A stretch of DNA of 64,000 nucleotides from Galbula dea (GCA_013399015.1 VWZX01005686.1:63124-127123), one strand, 5' to 3'; positions 22,877 through 33,025 are shown, counted from the stretch's first letter. Notes: generated by a model from the letters alone, not told the origin. Numbers and translations: made by a program.

Positions 22877-24212
22877 ATTGGCCTGGGATCATCTAAAAAT
22901 TATCCATGTTAAAAGAATAAAAAAATATTTGTGAGTGCAGGGGGTTTAAAAATAACCAACAACAAAAAAAAGAAAACAACATTTGAGGTAAAGAGAAAGT
23001 AGGAAAAGGACAAAAGAGCATGGAGACTTTTGAAAAGACTTCCAATTGGATTAGAATGATGATAAATGGAGGTGCAACACAGGAGTCAGGCTCCTCTCGA
23101 TAACAGGATCTGAGTGCTCTCAAACAGTTGGTGTCCGTCAGTTATGTGGGAGCCCTTTTGGTCTCCTGTGACTAGAGTTTTTCATCGTGCTTTTCTGACA
23201 GGATAAAGCAGAGCAGCTAAACAGGATAATTCCCATATTCTGCTGGGTGAGTCATTTCCCTCATGCTTTTGAAAAACCTTGCAGGCAAAGGGGAGCCATG
23301 CTGACAAAGCAGAGGAAGTGCACTTTTTTGTATTTCACAGGGCGCCTGGTTCAAACTTGAGTCGCCATGACAGAGAACACCTGCAGCAGAGTTCAGTAGC
23401 AGTCTGGCAAACAGAGCCAACTAGCTCAGCTGGGGCCCTGCACAACACGTAGGGCTAGAGGGCTTTATTCTTTAGTTTTATGTTATTTATTTAAACCATC
23501 AGGGCAATAGGATGAAACCTTTATCCTGTTCACTTTTCTCTCTCATTATATGGCAAGCTGCAATGACTGCATTAATGAAGCTGCCCAATGCAGAAACAAT
23601 ACCTACAGCAGAGCCCCACAGTAGGAAGGAGAATAAGTACAGCTTAATGCTGTTCAGCAAAGCTGAGCTCAACTGGAGCATCACTGTGTTAACAGTGTGC
23701 TTTAATGCCAGATTAGCTTTATGGAGGTAAAAGGGCTGCCATTGAAAGCAATCTGAGCGGCTAGTGAGGTTGCTGAACCTGGTGATTAGCAGACTAATTA
23801 CCCCCTGTGGCTTACAGCACATTAATCAACCATTGAAATAAACATTTCTAAGAAGAGTCTCAGATGTATCAGGAGAAAAAGGCTGGGATAGTTAGTGTGT
23901 AGCCGCTTTGGACCGATTTGAATTTAGCTGTCCAGCAGCCAAAAATGACCTCTCTGAACTGCTGAATGCCTTAGCCCCTGCCCAGCACCCAGAGTTCCAA
24001 AGCCTCTTAGAGAAAAATGCCTTTGGCCAATGACCTCTCACAGTGATTAAGGGGAAAACTAACATTGAATATTTGCAGAGAATGGCTGAAGACTGGATCA
24101 TGGGACAATCTAGGTGTGAAGTACAACACAAAAGAAAACCAAAGATCAGCTGGAACCGATCTTCAATCTGGCATCAATTCCCAAATACAAAAGATGGACT
24201 GGAGGGGTTTGG
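22877..24212. other. Unique stretch including a conserved-looking block
   Basis: No mobile element recognised. A 107-codon minus-strand frame (23499-23822) lies inside the conserved-looking non-coding block at 23500-23860 and has no coding support. The section 23885-24060 is of similar composition and could extend that block up to the retroviral LTR. Confidence 0.45.
23500..23860. promoter_or_regulatory. Possible conserved non-coding enhancer
   Basis: Repeat-free sequence of balanced composition with several homeodomain-type words (GCATTAATGAAG, GTGATTAGCAGACTAATTAC, ACATTAATCAACC) and a RUNX-like TGTGGCTT close together. This is the typical look of deeply conserved vertebrate enhancers. Conservation has not been measured. 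Confidence 0.3.
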
Positions 24213-24245
24213 TGTATAACAAAGGGGGACCTAGAAGGTGGTGTA

Positions 24246-24680
24246 TATGATAGCCTGTTGCATATGTAATACTTTATAGATATGTTGATAGTTTCCTGTA
24301 ACACTTTGCAGCTCAATTGTACACCTGAAATACTTTGTAGATGGTAGCCTGTTGCATATGTAATACTTTATAGATATGTTGATAGTTTCCTGTAACACTT
24401 TGCAGCTCAGTTGTACACCTGAAATACTTTGCAGATGGTAGCCTGTTGCATATGTAATGCTTCGTAAATATGTTGATAGTTTCCTGTAACACTTTGCAGC
24501 TGCATTGATAGTTCCAATTGTACACCTGAAATACTTTGTAGATGGTAGCCTATTTCTTATGTAATACTTTGTAGATGGTAGCCTATTTCTTATGTAATAC
24601 TTTGTAGATATGTTGATAGTTGCAATTGTAATCTAAAATACCTTGTAGATCATAGCCTGTTGCTATGTTATACTTTGTAG
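24246..24680 (+). repeat. U3 tandem repeat array, 94-bp period
   Basis: The marker TAGCCTGTTGCATATG starts at 24251, 24345 and 24439 (exactly 94 bp apart). Variant or shortened units begin at 24546, 24579 (TAGCCTATTTCTTATG) and 24653. Each unit holds copies of TAATACTTTRTAGAT. Duplicated U3 segments often act as enhancers in retroviruses, but that role is only inferred here. Confidence 0.92.
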
Positions 24681-24689
24681 CATAAATAG
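24681..24689 (+). promoter_or_regulatory. Probable LTR TATA box
   Basis: CATAAATAG lies about 75 bp before AATAAA (24756-24761), which fits a retroviral U3-R arrangement with transcription starting near 24710. Confidence 0.5.
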
Positions 24690-24804
24690 AGCACAGCTCA
24701 GGCGGCAAGGTGTGCGTATTTTGGTGGAAATATTCCCTGTGCACCCGGTGCTGAGAATAAACCTTTCCGTGAGTAAAATATTGATTAATTTCCTTAAATC
24801 AATT

Positions 24805-24822
24805 TGGCACCCCAGATGGGAC
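24805..24822 (+). other. Retroviral primer binding site
   Basis: TGGCACCCCAGATGGGAC begins with TGG (complement of tRNA CCA), lies 3 bp after the LTR's terminal CA and is followed by a GC-rich leader (to about 24945). By eye it matches the Lys-1,2 tRNA site (TGGCGCCCAACGTGGGGC) at 13 of 18 positions, so a lysine primer is possible, though another tRNA may fit better. Confidence 0.7.
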
Positions 24823-26094
24823 ACTCTGCCCGGCTGCAGGACCGAGTGAGAGTGGGATGCCTTTGGTGCACCCTGAGAATTCTCGGAAGGACTCCCTTGC
24901 TCGCCCGATCACTGCAGGGGGACACGCATCCTATTTCCCTGCTCTGGCTGCCATAATTCTAAGCATTCAAGGCAGAAATATGCATCTCTCCTGTCAGTGT
25001 CAAGCATCCACTTGGCCCCTGGGCTGATGGGCTGATAGCAGTTGCAGCTGAGCGCTGAGCAGACCAGAGTGAAAATGCACCCAATCCAAATCGAAACTCA
25101 GTAACCCTTTCACACAAACCTGTTCAGCTTAACCCTATGCCAAATGAGAGAGAAAACATACTGCAAAACAGGATTTCAGGCAAACCATGGCTCAGCTGCA
25201 CTCACACCACCTCTCCAGAGCTACAACACTATCATGGGAGGTTATCTGAGTAGACTCCAGGGCAGAGAGGTTGGGTGAATGCATCCCTGAGTGATACACA
25301 CCACCAAAAAATGCCAGTAGACCCCAACTGACAGCAGATAGCAAATCTTCCCAACTTGGTTTAACAACTTTAACTCAGCCCATGACTTGTGCTTCCAGCT
25401 TTGCTCACAGTGGCCAGCCTAGCAGTTCAGGTGATATCTTTTCCACCGTTTGTTCCTAACACCCACTCCTTTGTATAGTCTTTATGTATACCTCTTCTAT
25501 TACTTTAGAGAAGATCTATGTAAAAAGGCAGGCCAGCTAAAAACATTGTCCTCTGATTCCTGTGTTAAAGTCCCCTCTGTTGGAACATCTGCCAAACGTT
25601 TGATAACAGCCAGACCATGCATAAGAAGACAGTTTTGTCTTTTAAGGTAATGAAGAAGATTTCATTGTTCAACTTGCTTTCTGTTTAGCCAGAGGCTTCT
25701 TCATGTGTACAGCTAATCAGGTCTTGAGTGCAAGAACTATCTTTATTACTTGTGTCCTGCACTTAGCACGACAAAGTCCTGAACACATGCTGAGGCTGCA
25801 GTACAGAGTAGGTTAATTCACATATTTTCAGATCCACCGGTCTTATAGAAAATCCCACAATACTTGAAGATTTGGCTGAAGATGTCTCTGAGCATCAAGA
25901 CCCCCAAAAGGACAGGTGAAGCTTCAGAAAACTGCAAACCTGCAAAAAAGCAAGAAGAATGCTTGTACCTTAAAAAAAGAAGAGAAAAAAAGAAGAAGAA
26001 AAAAAGGAGTCATCAAGTAATAACAGAGCTAAAATCCAATTCCTGGAAAAATGTTAAAACAAATAAATAAATTACGGAACTATGCGGAAGAAAA
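24823..26094. other. Retroviral leader remnant, then unique DNA
   Basis: The first 120 bp or so are GC-rich, like a retroviral untranslated leader. The element then fades out into ordinary AT-rich DNA without a gag start. Frames of up to 68 codons (25864-26070, Lys-rich from an AAG/AAA run) have no recognisable domain. Confidence 0.45.
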
Positions 26095-26330
26095 CAATAG
26101 ATGAGTAATAAGCAACAGGGGTTTGTCACTAAGACGTCATGTCAAGCCAGTCTAACTTCCTTCTGTGACAGTGGGATATATTTGGGGGAAAAATTTAAAT
26201 TGTCAGGTATCTTGACTTCAGTAAGGTTTTTGACACTGACATGATACTTTGAGAAAAAAGATAAGAAAATATGGGCCTGACAAAAGTACTCTAAGGGTCA
26301 GGCAGACATAGTTTTCCTTTTGTTTAGAGA
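26095..26330 (+). mobile_element. Old CR1-like reverse transcriptase relic
   Basis: A diverged RT fragment on the plus strand. One frame reads KQQGFVTKTSCQASLTSF, the fingers segment seen as QHGFMKGRSCLTNLISF in younger CR1. After a frameshift another frame reads YLDFSKVFDTDMIL, which is palm motif A with its catalytic Asp. A further shift gives ENMGLTKVL, the next conserved segment. The order and spacing fit CR1-clade RT, and the divergence and indels show it is much older than the copies nearby. The outer limits are approximate. Confidence 0.75.
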
Positions 26331-26749
26331 TCACTGAAACAAAAGAAGCTGGGACCATAGGCTATGAAGGCAAGGAAATCCCAGAGTTCTTCAGGGACCT
26401 GAAAAGAAGGGATTCATGTAGTACAAAAGCAAGTAGTCAAAGTAAAGCCAAAACACAAGGGCTCTGTCAGGTGAACTATAGTACACCTTGTTTCTGGATT
26501 GTACACCTTGCACTGGTGGCACAAGCCTCTCATCTCTATGCCACTGTTCATGCCTCACTCATTCCAGTTCACACTCTGTTCTATTGGCTTAACAACCAAC
26601 AGCAGAATGTTTTGCAGTCACAAGCTGGGGTGAACAGGCATGGGCACATCTTTTGTTCTTCTACGGGACTCTGAGGAGCTAACATCTTCAAGGGATGCAG
26701 CAGTTTATTCTGTGAATATTAGTCTTTACAAGCATAATGCATTCAGCCT
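26331..26749. other. Unique spacer
   Basis: AT-rich non-coding sequence between an old CR1 relic and a CR1 3' end. It may include undetectable remains of the old element. Nothing else is seen. Confidence 0.5.
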
Positions 26750-27279
26750 AGAATCACAGAATCATTTATGTTGGAAAAGAACCTTAAGATCATTGAGTCC
26801 AACTGCTAACATAACACTACCAAACCTACCACTTGTCCCTCAGTGTCACATCTACATGTCTTTCAAATACCTCTGGGAATGATGACTCAACCACTTCCCT
26901 TGGAAGCTGGTTCCAATGCTTGGTAACCCTTTCAGTGAAGAAATTTTTCTTAATATTCAACCTAAACATCCCCTGATGCAACTTGTGGCCATTTCCCTTT
27001 GTCTTCTCTCTTGTTATTTGGGAGAACAGACTGATGCCCACCTCATTACAACCTCCTTTAAGGTAGTTGTAGAGAGCAAGAATGCCTGCCCTCAGCCTCC
27101 TTTTCTCAAGGCTAAACAACCCCAGTTCCCTCAGCTGTTTCCCAGCTTTATTGTTATTCTTTGGACACGCATCAGCTCCTCAATGTCTTTCTCTTAGTGA
27201 GGGGCCCAAAACAGAATATGGTATTTGAGATGCAGCCTCACCTGCGCTGAGTACAAAGGGACAGTCATTTCCTTGATGG
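26750..27279 (-). mobile_element. CR1 LINE 3' fragment, 0.53 kb
   Basis: Minus-strand CR1. GAATCACAGAATCA at 26751 is the 3' tail complement, followed by the C-terminal ORF2 region. A 97-codon frame (27119-26826) reads FSLEKRRLRAGILALYNYLK, LNIKKNFFTERVTKHWNQLPREVVESSFPEVFE. Truncated at the EYCVQFW level. It lies head-to-head with the next plus-strand CR1, their 5' breaks about 30-80 bp apart. Confidence 0.93.
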
Positions 27280-27309
27280 GCTAAAAATCTCCAACATCTA
27301 CAAGGTCGA

Positions 27310-28435
27310 ATTAAGGATTGAAGTTTGGATCTGTCATTAAATGTCTTTATGACACAGCATTCTGGAAAAACTGGCTACACATGGCTTGGATGTGCATACT
27401 CTCCTCTGGGTTAGAAACTGGATAGATGGATGAGCTCAAAGACTGTTGGTGAATGGAGTTAAATCCAGTTCGTGACCCGTCACAAATGGTGTTCCTCAGG
27501 GCTCAGTTTTGGGACCACTCCTGTTTAATATCTTTGTCGACAATCTGGATGAGGGGATTGAGTGCACTCTTAATAAGTTTGCAGATGACACCAAGTTCAT
27601 TGGAAGTGTTGATCTACTTGAAGGTAGGGCTCTGCAGAGGGATCTAGACAGACTAGATTGATGGGCTGAGGTCAGTGGGATGAGGGTCAACAAGGCCAAG
27701 CGCTGAGTACTGCACTTTGGCCACAACAACCCCATGCAATGCCACAGTCTTGAAGTAGAGTAGCTGAAAAGCTGCTCAGCAGAAAAGGACTTGGGGGTGC
27801 TGGTTGACATCTGGCAGTGTGCCCAGGTAGCCAGAAAGGCTGGCAGCAGCCTGGCTTGCATCAGAAATAGAGTGGCCAGCAGGACTTGGGAGGTCATCGT
27901 CCCCCTGTACTCAGCACTGGTGAGGCTCCACATCAAGTATTATGTTCAGTTTTGGGGCCCTCATTACAGGAAGGACATTAAACTGTTGGAGTGTGTCCAA
28001 AGAAAAGCAACAAAGTTGGTGAAGGGTCTAGAGCACAAGTGATATGGGGAGTGTCTGAGGGAACTAGGATTGTTTATTATGGAAAAGAAGCTCAGGGAGC
28101 ACCTTTTTGCTCTTTACAACTACTTGAAAGGAGGTCGTAGTGAGGTGGGGCTTGGTCTATTCTCCCAGGTATAAAGTGGTAGCAGAAGAGGAAATGGCCT
28201 CAAAATGCACTAGGGGAGGTTCAGATTGAATATTAGGAAGAATTTCTCCACTGAGAGAGTAATCAGGCATTGGAACAGGCTGCCCAGGGAGGTGATGGAA
28301 TCACCATCCCTGGAAGAGTTCAAAAAACTTGTAGATACGGTGCTTAATGGTAGGCATGGTAGTGTTAGGTGGAAGGTTGGAACTGATGATCTCAAAGGTC
28401 TTTCCCAATCATAATGGTTGAATGATTCTGTGATT
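27310..28435 (+). mobile_element. CR1 LINE, 5'-truncated, 1.1 kb
   Basis: Plus-strand CR1 starting within RT around motif A (LLEKL-like segment at about 27370) and running to the tail AATGATTCTGTGATT. It has the LFNIFVDNLDEGIECTL and FADDTK segment, then the RRATKLVKGLEHK and NIRKNFSTERVIRHWNRLPR segments. It belongs to the VSHNILLEKL lineage. Small indels near the 5' end make the exact start uncertain. Confidence 0.93.
27470..28360 (+). pseudogene. CR1 reverse transcriptase C-terminal remnant
   Basis: The RT palm motif C FADD is intact at 27578-27589, within LNKFADDTKFIGSVDLLEG. Downstream open pieces at 27791-28042 (YYVQFWGPHYRKDIKLLECV) and 28226-28414 (RKNFSTERVIRHWNRLPREVMESPSLEE) sit in frames broken by stops and small indels. 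Motif A upstream is scrambled, so no enzyme could be made. Confidence 0.85.
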
Positions 28436-30607
28436 ACAGACACACACAAAGATATTTTAAATCTCTCAGAGCATGACAATTAACACTGCAGAAAAATGAA
28501 AGTACCTGACTACTTTTCAACAACAAAATACTTTGAAGAGGACAATTTCTCAATGAGATCACTTCGTGTTGGGTTGAGGATGACAATACAATCAACATAG
28601 TTAAGCCTCCTGCAAAAACTAGATATTTCCAGGAGCCAGACCAGGCTGGCTGTCTACTGATCCAGTGAAAGCTTTGTTGCACCTCTTCTTGAGAAACCCA
28701 AGTGCTGAAAAAACATTGCAGTAAGAGTGCAATACACATCATTACAAAACAAATAGCAGCCAAAAAAACATTTGCTGTGGTTATGTGGTCATCAGCACTG
28801 GAAGGCTTCCCAGAAACACAGTGTTTTTTACAGCAGCCCCTTCATGTGTGAGAGGGAGGCTGTCCATCAGGTAGGGATCAGCATTTTACTATCACTGTAC
28901 TGATTAGTTGGGATCCAGCCCAAGAAAGAGATGCCCCAGAGTGGTCTGCTCTAATTGATTTAACCAGCACAGCACAAATCCTGGTGAGTATTTTTGAATC
29001 TATTCATAGAGGCAGAGGCTTGCAGGAAGGTCAAGATGATCCAATAATCAGTCAACTTGGGGTAGACATTTGATCCAGGAGCACAATGAGAGGAAACACC
29101 TTCCTCTGGTGACATAGTGGAAGTGGTCAAGCTGCAACCATCTTGGTGGAGTGGGGCAAGGGCTCATTTCCAGTCAGAACCTTGAAATGTTTTCATTGAA
29201 CTGGAAACTTTTAATACTCTGTATTCACAAGAATTGCTGTAGTGTTGTGCCAGCACAAGAGTGTGGAGAGAAAGGCACAGCACTCTAAATAAAAGTGCAT
29301 CTGGGCAAAGGACAGAGATTGGGTACAGGCTGAATAGTCCTGCTAAGAGAAGAGGGGCTTGCTCCAAATGTGAATATTCTGGCCATGCATGAAGGTGAGA
29401 CCATCAGCCTCACCACAACCACCACCATCCCTCTCTGCACATACCAGCTTCTCAGCTAAAGGCACAGCTGGAGGGGACAGGATATCTTAGAAGAGAAAAA
29501 CAGTGCTCATATTAAGCAAGGCAGAAAACCAACCAAAATCCCTTCCATGAGCCTCTCTTCAGCAGAAGGGGAGGCCTGACAGACCTCTCTTGAGAAAAAG
29601 ATGGAAAGGTAAGATAAGGAAACCCATTCTGGGCTACAGAACATAGCAAAGCCTGGTACTGGGACTCAGAGGACTTGCCTCTGTCAAAGAGGATCTCAAG
29701 TTTTCCAAGAATTAAGTTACATCACATCTCATTTTCACTTTGACAGAAGTTATATATCAAATCAGAATATTTCATCTGAGCCCTGTATATAATTTCTTAA
29801 TCAACATCCTTTATTAAAAAAGCCATTTGAAAATATTTTGACCTTTCATAGGTCATTTCTCTTTTCCTAGCCAATCAGATCTCGTTGTTCCCCGAGGTCT
29901 TAATCAATTATCAGCACATTTGTTCCACTTGATATGAAGACTGTGCCCAATTAATTCAGAGAAGCATTAAAGTGAAAGGTTTTACAATTGAAATGAATGT
30001 TTCTTACTTTCTGTCATGTCCTGCTCTGGGAAATTAAGTTTAAATAAATGTTAATGGAATTGTCAATAATGCATTGCATAAAGGTCAGGGTGGTCAGGCT
30101 TTAATATAAGGAGTATTTTTATTTTTTTATTATTAGAATGTATTTTCTTCTTTTATCTGGTAAAAGAGGAGATGTATGCAGCTATCACATCTGCGGTACA
30201 GTTGAAGCTTCATTTCAATGAATTGTGATTTGATACCTTTTCAACCACGACTATTTCCTGTCTCCAGCCTTCTGCCATAATTAATGCAAAGTTAAATAGG
30301 CTCTCCGTTTGACATACATCAGGTAGACTGTACTTTGTATTGGCTAAACAGCTCCTTAGAAATACTGGTCTAAGTAGAGCTTAGATCTCTGATTCTACAG
30401 CAAAAGTCTTCATCGATTTGACGTAGTTTCTCGGGGAGGTAAGGCAGAGAGACTAAGTTTTTAAAATGGCAAATAATGCATCAGTTGTACCCACATTCCT
30501 GCTCATAAATTTCTTTCCTTCATCTCAGTTTAGGGGCTTAATTTTTGCCTCCTCTCCAGTTGCTGAGAAGCAGTACTGCCATGTTTTCCTGAATATCTTC
30601 TCTACAT
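28436..30607. other. Unique stretch with conserved-looking block
   Basis: No gene or repeat is recognised. A 109-codon minus-strand frame (28434-28763) lacks any domain. The last part (29850-30320) is listed separately as a possible conserved element. Confidence 0.5.
29850..30320. promoter_or_regulatory. Possible conserved non-coding enhancer
   Basis: Repeat-free AT-rich block dense in homeodomain and POU-like words: TCTTAATCAATTATCAGC, CCAATTAATTC, GTCAATAATGCATTGCATAA, GCCATAATTAATGCAAAG. Such packing is typical of conserved vertebrate enhancers. It has no open frame of note. Conservation is untested. Confidence 0.35.
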
Positions 30608-30628
30608 GGATAGAAAAGTTTTTTTAAA

Positions 30629-31970
30629 TATATTAGTAGCAAAAGGAGACCATATGAAACCCTCCATCCCCTAATGGATGCACAAGGGAAGTTAGTGACA
30701 AAGGATGAGGATAAGGCTGAGGTGTTTAATGAATTCTTTGCCTCAGTCTTTAATAATAAGTCTATTGTTTCAAAGGGAATCCATTCCCCTAATCTGGGGA
30801 ATATGGTCAGGGAAAGGTGTGACTCCCCCCTAGTTCAAGAGGAGATGGTTAGTGACCTGCTGCATCACCTGGATGAGCACAAATCCATGGGGCCAGATGG
30901 GCTGCACCCAGGGGTGCTGAATGAGCTGGCGGAGGTGCTCACCAAGCCACTTTCCATCATTTTTCAAAAGTCCTGGCTGACTGGGGAGGTACCAGCAGAC
31001 TGGAAATCAGCCAATGTTACCCCCATATATAAAAAGGGAAGGAAGGATGATCCGGGAAATTACAAGGCCTGTCAGTCTGACTTCTGTGCCAGGAAAGCTG
31101 ATGGAGCAGATCATCCTGAGTACNNNNNNNNNNNNNNNNNNNNNNNNNNNNNNNNNNNNNNNNNNNNNNNNNNNNNNNNNNNNNNNNNNNNNNNNNNNNN
31201 NNNNNNNNNNNNNNNNNNNNNNNNNNNNNNNNNNNNNNNNNNNNNNNNNNNNNNNNNNNNNNNNNNNNNNNNNNNNNNNNNNNNNNNNNNNNNNNNNNNN
31301 NNNNNNNNNNNNNNNNNNNNNNNNNNNNNNNNNNNNNNNNNNNNNNNNNNNNNNNNNNNNNNNNNNNNNNNNNNNNNNNNNNNNNNNNNNNNNNNNNNNN
31401 NNNNNNNNNNNNNNNNNNNNNNNNNNNNNNNNNNNNNNNNNNNNNNNNNNNNNNNNNNNNNNNNNNNNNNNNNNNNNNNNNNNNNNNNNNNNNNNNNNNN
31501 NNNNNNNNNNNNNNNNNNNNNNNNNNNNNNNNNNNNNNNNNGAGTACTGTGTGCAGTTTTGGGCACCGCAGTTTAGGAAGGACATTGAGCTACTAGAGAG
31601 GGTGCAGAGAAGGGCAACTAAGCTAGTCAGGGGTCTGGAGAACAGGCCTTATGAGGACAGGCTTAGGGAGCTGGGGTTGTTTAGCCTGGAGAAGAGGAGG
31701 CTGAGGGGAGACCTTATCGCTCTCTTCAGCTACTTGAAAGGTCATTCTAGGGAGGTGGGTGTTGGCCTCTTCTCCCTTGTGACTAGTGACAGGACTAGAG
31801 GGAATGGGCTTAAGTTGTGCCAGGGTAGGTTTAGATTAGATATTAGGAAGAATTTCTTTACTGAAAGAGTGGTTAGATATTGGCATAGGCTGCCCAGGGA
31901 GGTGGTAGATTCACCATCCCTGGAGGTTTTTAAGAAGAGGATAGATGTGTTTCTTCAGGGGATGATTTAG
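30629..31970 (+). pseudogene. CR1 ORF2 part, interrupted by N gap
   Basis: The first part (30674-31123) reads GKLVTKDEDKAEVFNEFFAS, SMGPDGLHPGVLNELAEVLT, SWLTGEVPADWKSANVTPIY and KKGRKDDPGNYK, where a single-base shift moves the frame (the other frame continues PVSLTSVPGKLMEQIILS). After the gap, EYCVQFWAPQFRKDIELLER to DVFLQGMI (31542-31970) is fully open. RT motifs A and C fall in the gap, so activity cannot be judged. The 5' part of ORF2 (endonuclease) is absent, so the copy could not move on its own. Confidence 0.85.
31124..31541. other. Assembly gap, 418 N
   Basis: All N. The two flanks both carry GAGTAC (31118-31123 and 31542-31547). In the intact neighbour copy (6459-7916) the same two points are about 780 bp apart. 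Frames that run through the N are not real. Confidence 0.98.
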
Positions 31971-32984
31971 AGATAAGAGTAGTGTAGGGTTATCGGTTGG
32001 ACTAGATGACCTTGAGGGTCCTTTCCAACCGTAATGATTCTGTGAGTATGTAGAAACCCTTGTCCACTATATCTTTGTAAAAGCCTCAGGTACACGGACT
32101 CCACATACATGATAGCAGGCTTATCAGTAATCAGCTCCTGCAGGCACAAGAATGTTACCCTCCGTATCGCCCTGGCAGACAGAGAAAATTCTCTCTGTTT
32201 TACAGAGACAATGCTTAAACAGAAAGGAGGTAAGGCTAGAGTCTGCAGAGGGATCTTGGCACCCCCTGTGACCTAGCAGCACTGTCTAGGAACCAGGCAG
32301 CTGGCTAGCCAACCAGAACACACAACAAATAATGAGGTCTTGTTAGTGCTTAGGAAAGGACATTTTACATTTTATGGAAGGCCTGAGGATACCTATGAAT
32401 TCTCAATGCCTCCAATGCTCAAATGTCTCTGCAAATCTGCTAGACATGCCCAGCCTTGTGCCAGGCAGGAAAGAACCCAATATCTCCCCAGCGTAATTCC
32501 AAGGCTTCAACATCATGGACACACTCCCTGTGGGCTGCCTCAGGAGTTCAGCCCACAGAGAGGGCTAGAAAGTGGGGTTGTGCCAACACACCATTTATTT
32601 GCTTGTTCTGCCTCAGAGTGTTTCAACAGAAACAAGCAGTGGGCAGATGCCCTGAGCACTGCATTGCTGCTTATCTCACGATATATGAACATCCGGTCCT
32701 TACGCTTTTCCTGCTCAAGGCAGGCATTGAACTTTACCAAACATTACAGGCTAATTCCACACCTGTCTGTTGTTCAGTTTCCTACACTTCAGTAACAGCA
32801 CCCATAACATAAAATCACCCTCAGAATAGGATACAAGTTTCTGAAGTGAGAGATGTTGTCCATATATAATGTGGAAGCAATTTCAAATCAAGAAAGTTAT
32901 TCAGTTTGCAACCAGTTTGTCATGTGGCTGCTGTTTCTCAAAGATGATGTTCAGAATGATCAGACCTTCCTCAGATTTTTCAGT

Positions 32985-33025
32985 CTCATTTTCTACTGGA
33001 GTAGAAACTCATTTTCTACTGGAGT
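32985..33025 (+). repeat. Direct duplication, 18-bp word, period 23
   Basis: CTCATTTTCTACTGGAGT occurs at 32985-33002 and 33008-33025 without mismatch. This is a recent local tandem duplication. Confidence 0.95.

Larger units (their letters stand above)
24213..24801 (+). mobile_element. Endogenous retrovirus 5' LTR
   Basis: An LTR unrelated to the ERVL-like family. It ends ...TTAAATCA at 24801, three bases before a primer binding site, so it is the 5' LTR of a retrovirus-like element. U3 carries 94-bp tandem repeats. CATAAATAG (24681-24689) is the likely TATA box and AATAAA (24756-24761) the polyadenylation signal, giving short R and U5 regions. The left end is uncertain: TG at 24213 (followed by TATAACAAAGGGGG) or TG at 24242 both fit. 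No gag, pol or env frame follows and no matching 3' LTR was found in the window, so this is a truncated relic. Confidence 0.75.
30608..32052 (+). mobile_element. Well-preserved CR1 LINE with assembly gap
   Basis: Plus-strand CR1 starting in the endonuclease-RT linker (KYISSKRRPYETLHPL) and ending ACCGTAATGATTCTGTGAG. The two sequenced parts are open over long spans and close to the shared consensus, so this looks like one of the youngest copies here. Its 3' UTR (GTAGTGTAGGGTTATCGG, GACCTTGAGGGTCCTTTCC) matches the stub at 38286-38390 almost exactly. A run of 418 N (31124-31541) hides the RT palm. Confidence 0.95.

Noticed and set aside
23499..23822. 107-codon minus-strand frame with hydrophobic stretches
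   Set aside because: No domain or exon signals. The sequence looks like a non-coding regulatory block, and a plus-strand frame overlaps it.
24313..24525. 70-codon minus-strand frame with an internal peptide repeat
   Set aside because: It is a translation of the 94-bp LTR repeat, not a gene.
24246..24680. CRISPR-like array
   Set aside because: The genome is vertebrate; the repeats are 94 bp without unique spacers and lie in a retroviral U3.
27496..27936. 146-codon minus-strand frame
   Set aside because: Antisense shadow of the plus-strand CR1 RT region.
26750..28435. A single CR1 inverted by twin priming
   Set aside because: Both arms end in a full CR1 3' terminus and overlap the same part of the element, so they are separate insertions.
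31007..31585. Long open frames (up to 318 codons) through 31124-31541, on both strands
   Set aside because: They run across N bases and are artefacts of translating the gap. Only the sequenced edges belong to CR1 ORF2.
32340..32795. 151-codon plus-strand frame overlapped by a 118-codon frame in another phase
   Set aside because: Two long frames in different phases over the same DNA, with no domain, suggest low stop density and not coding.
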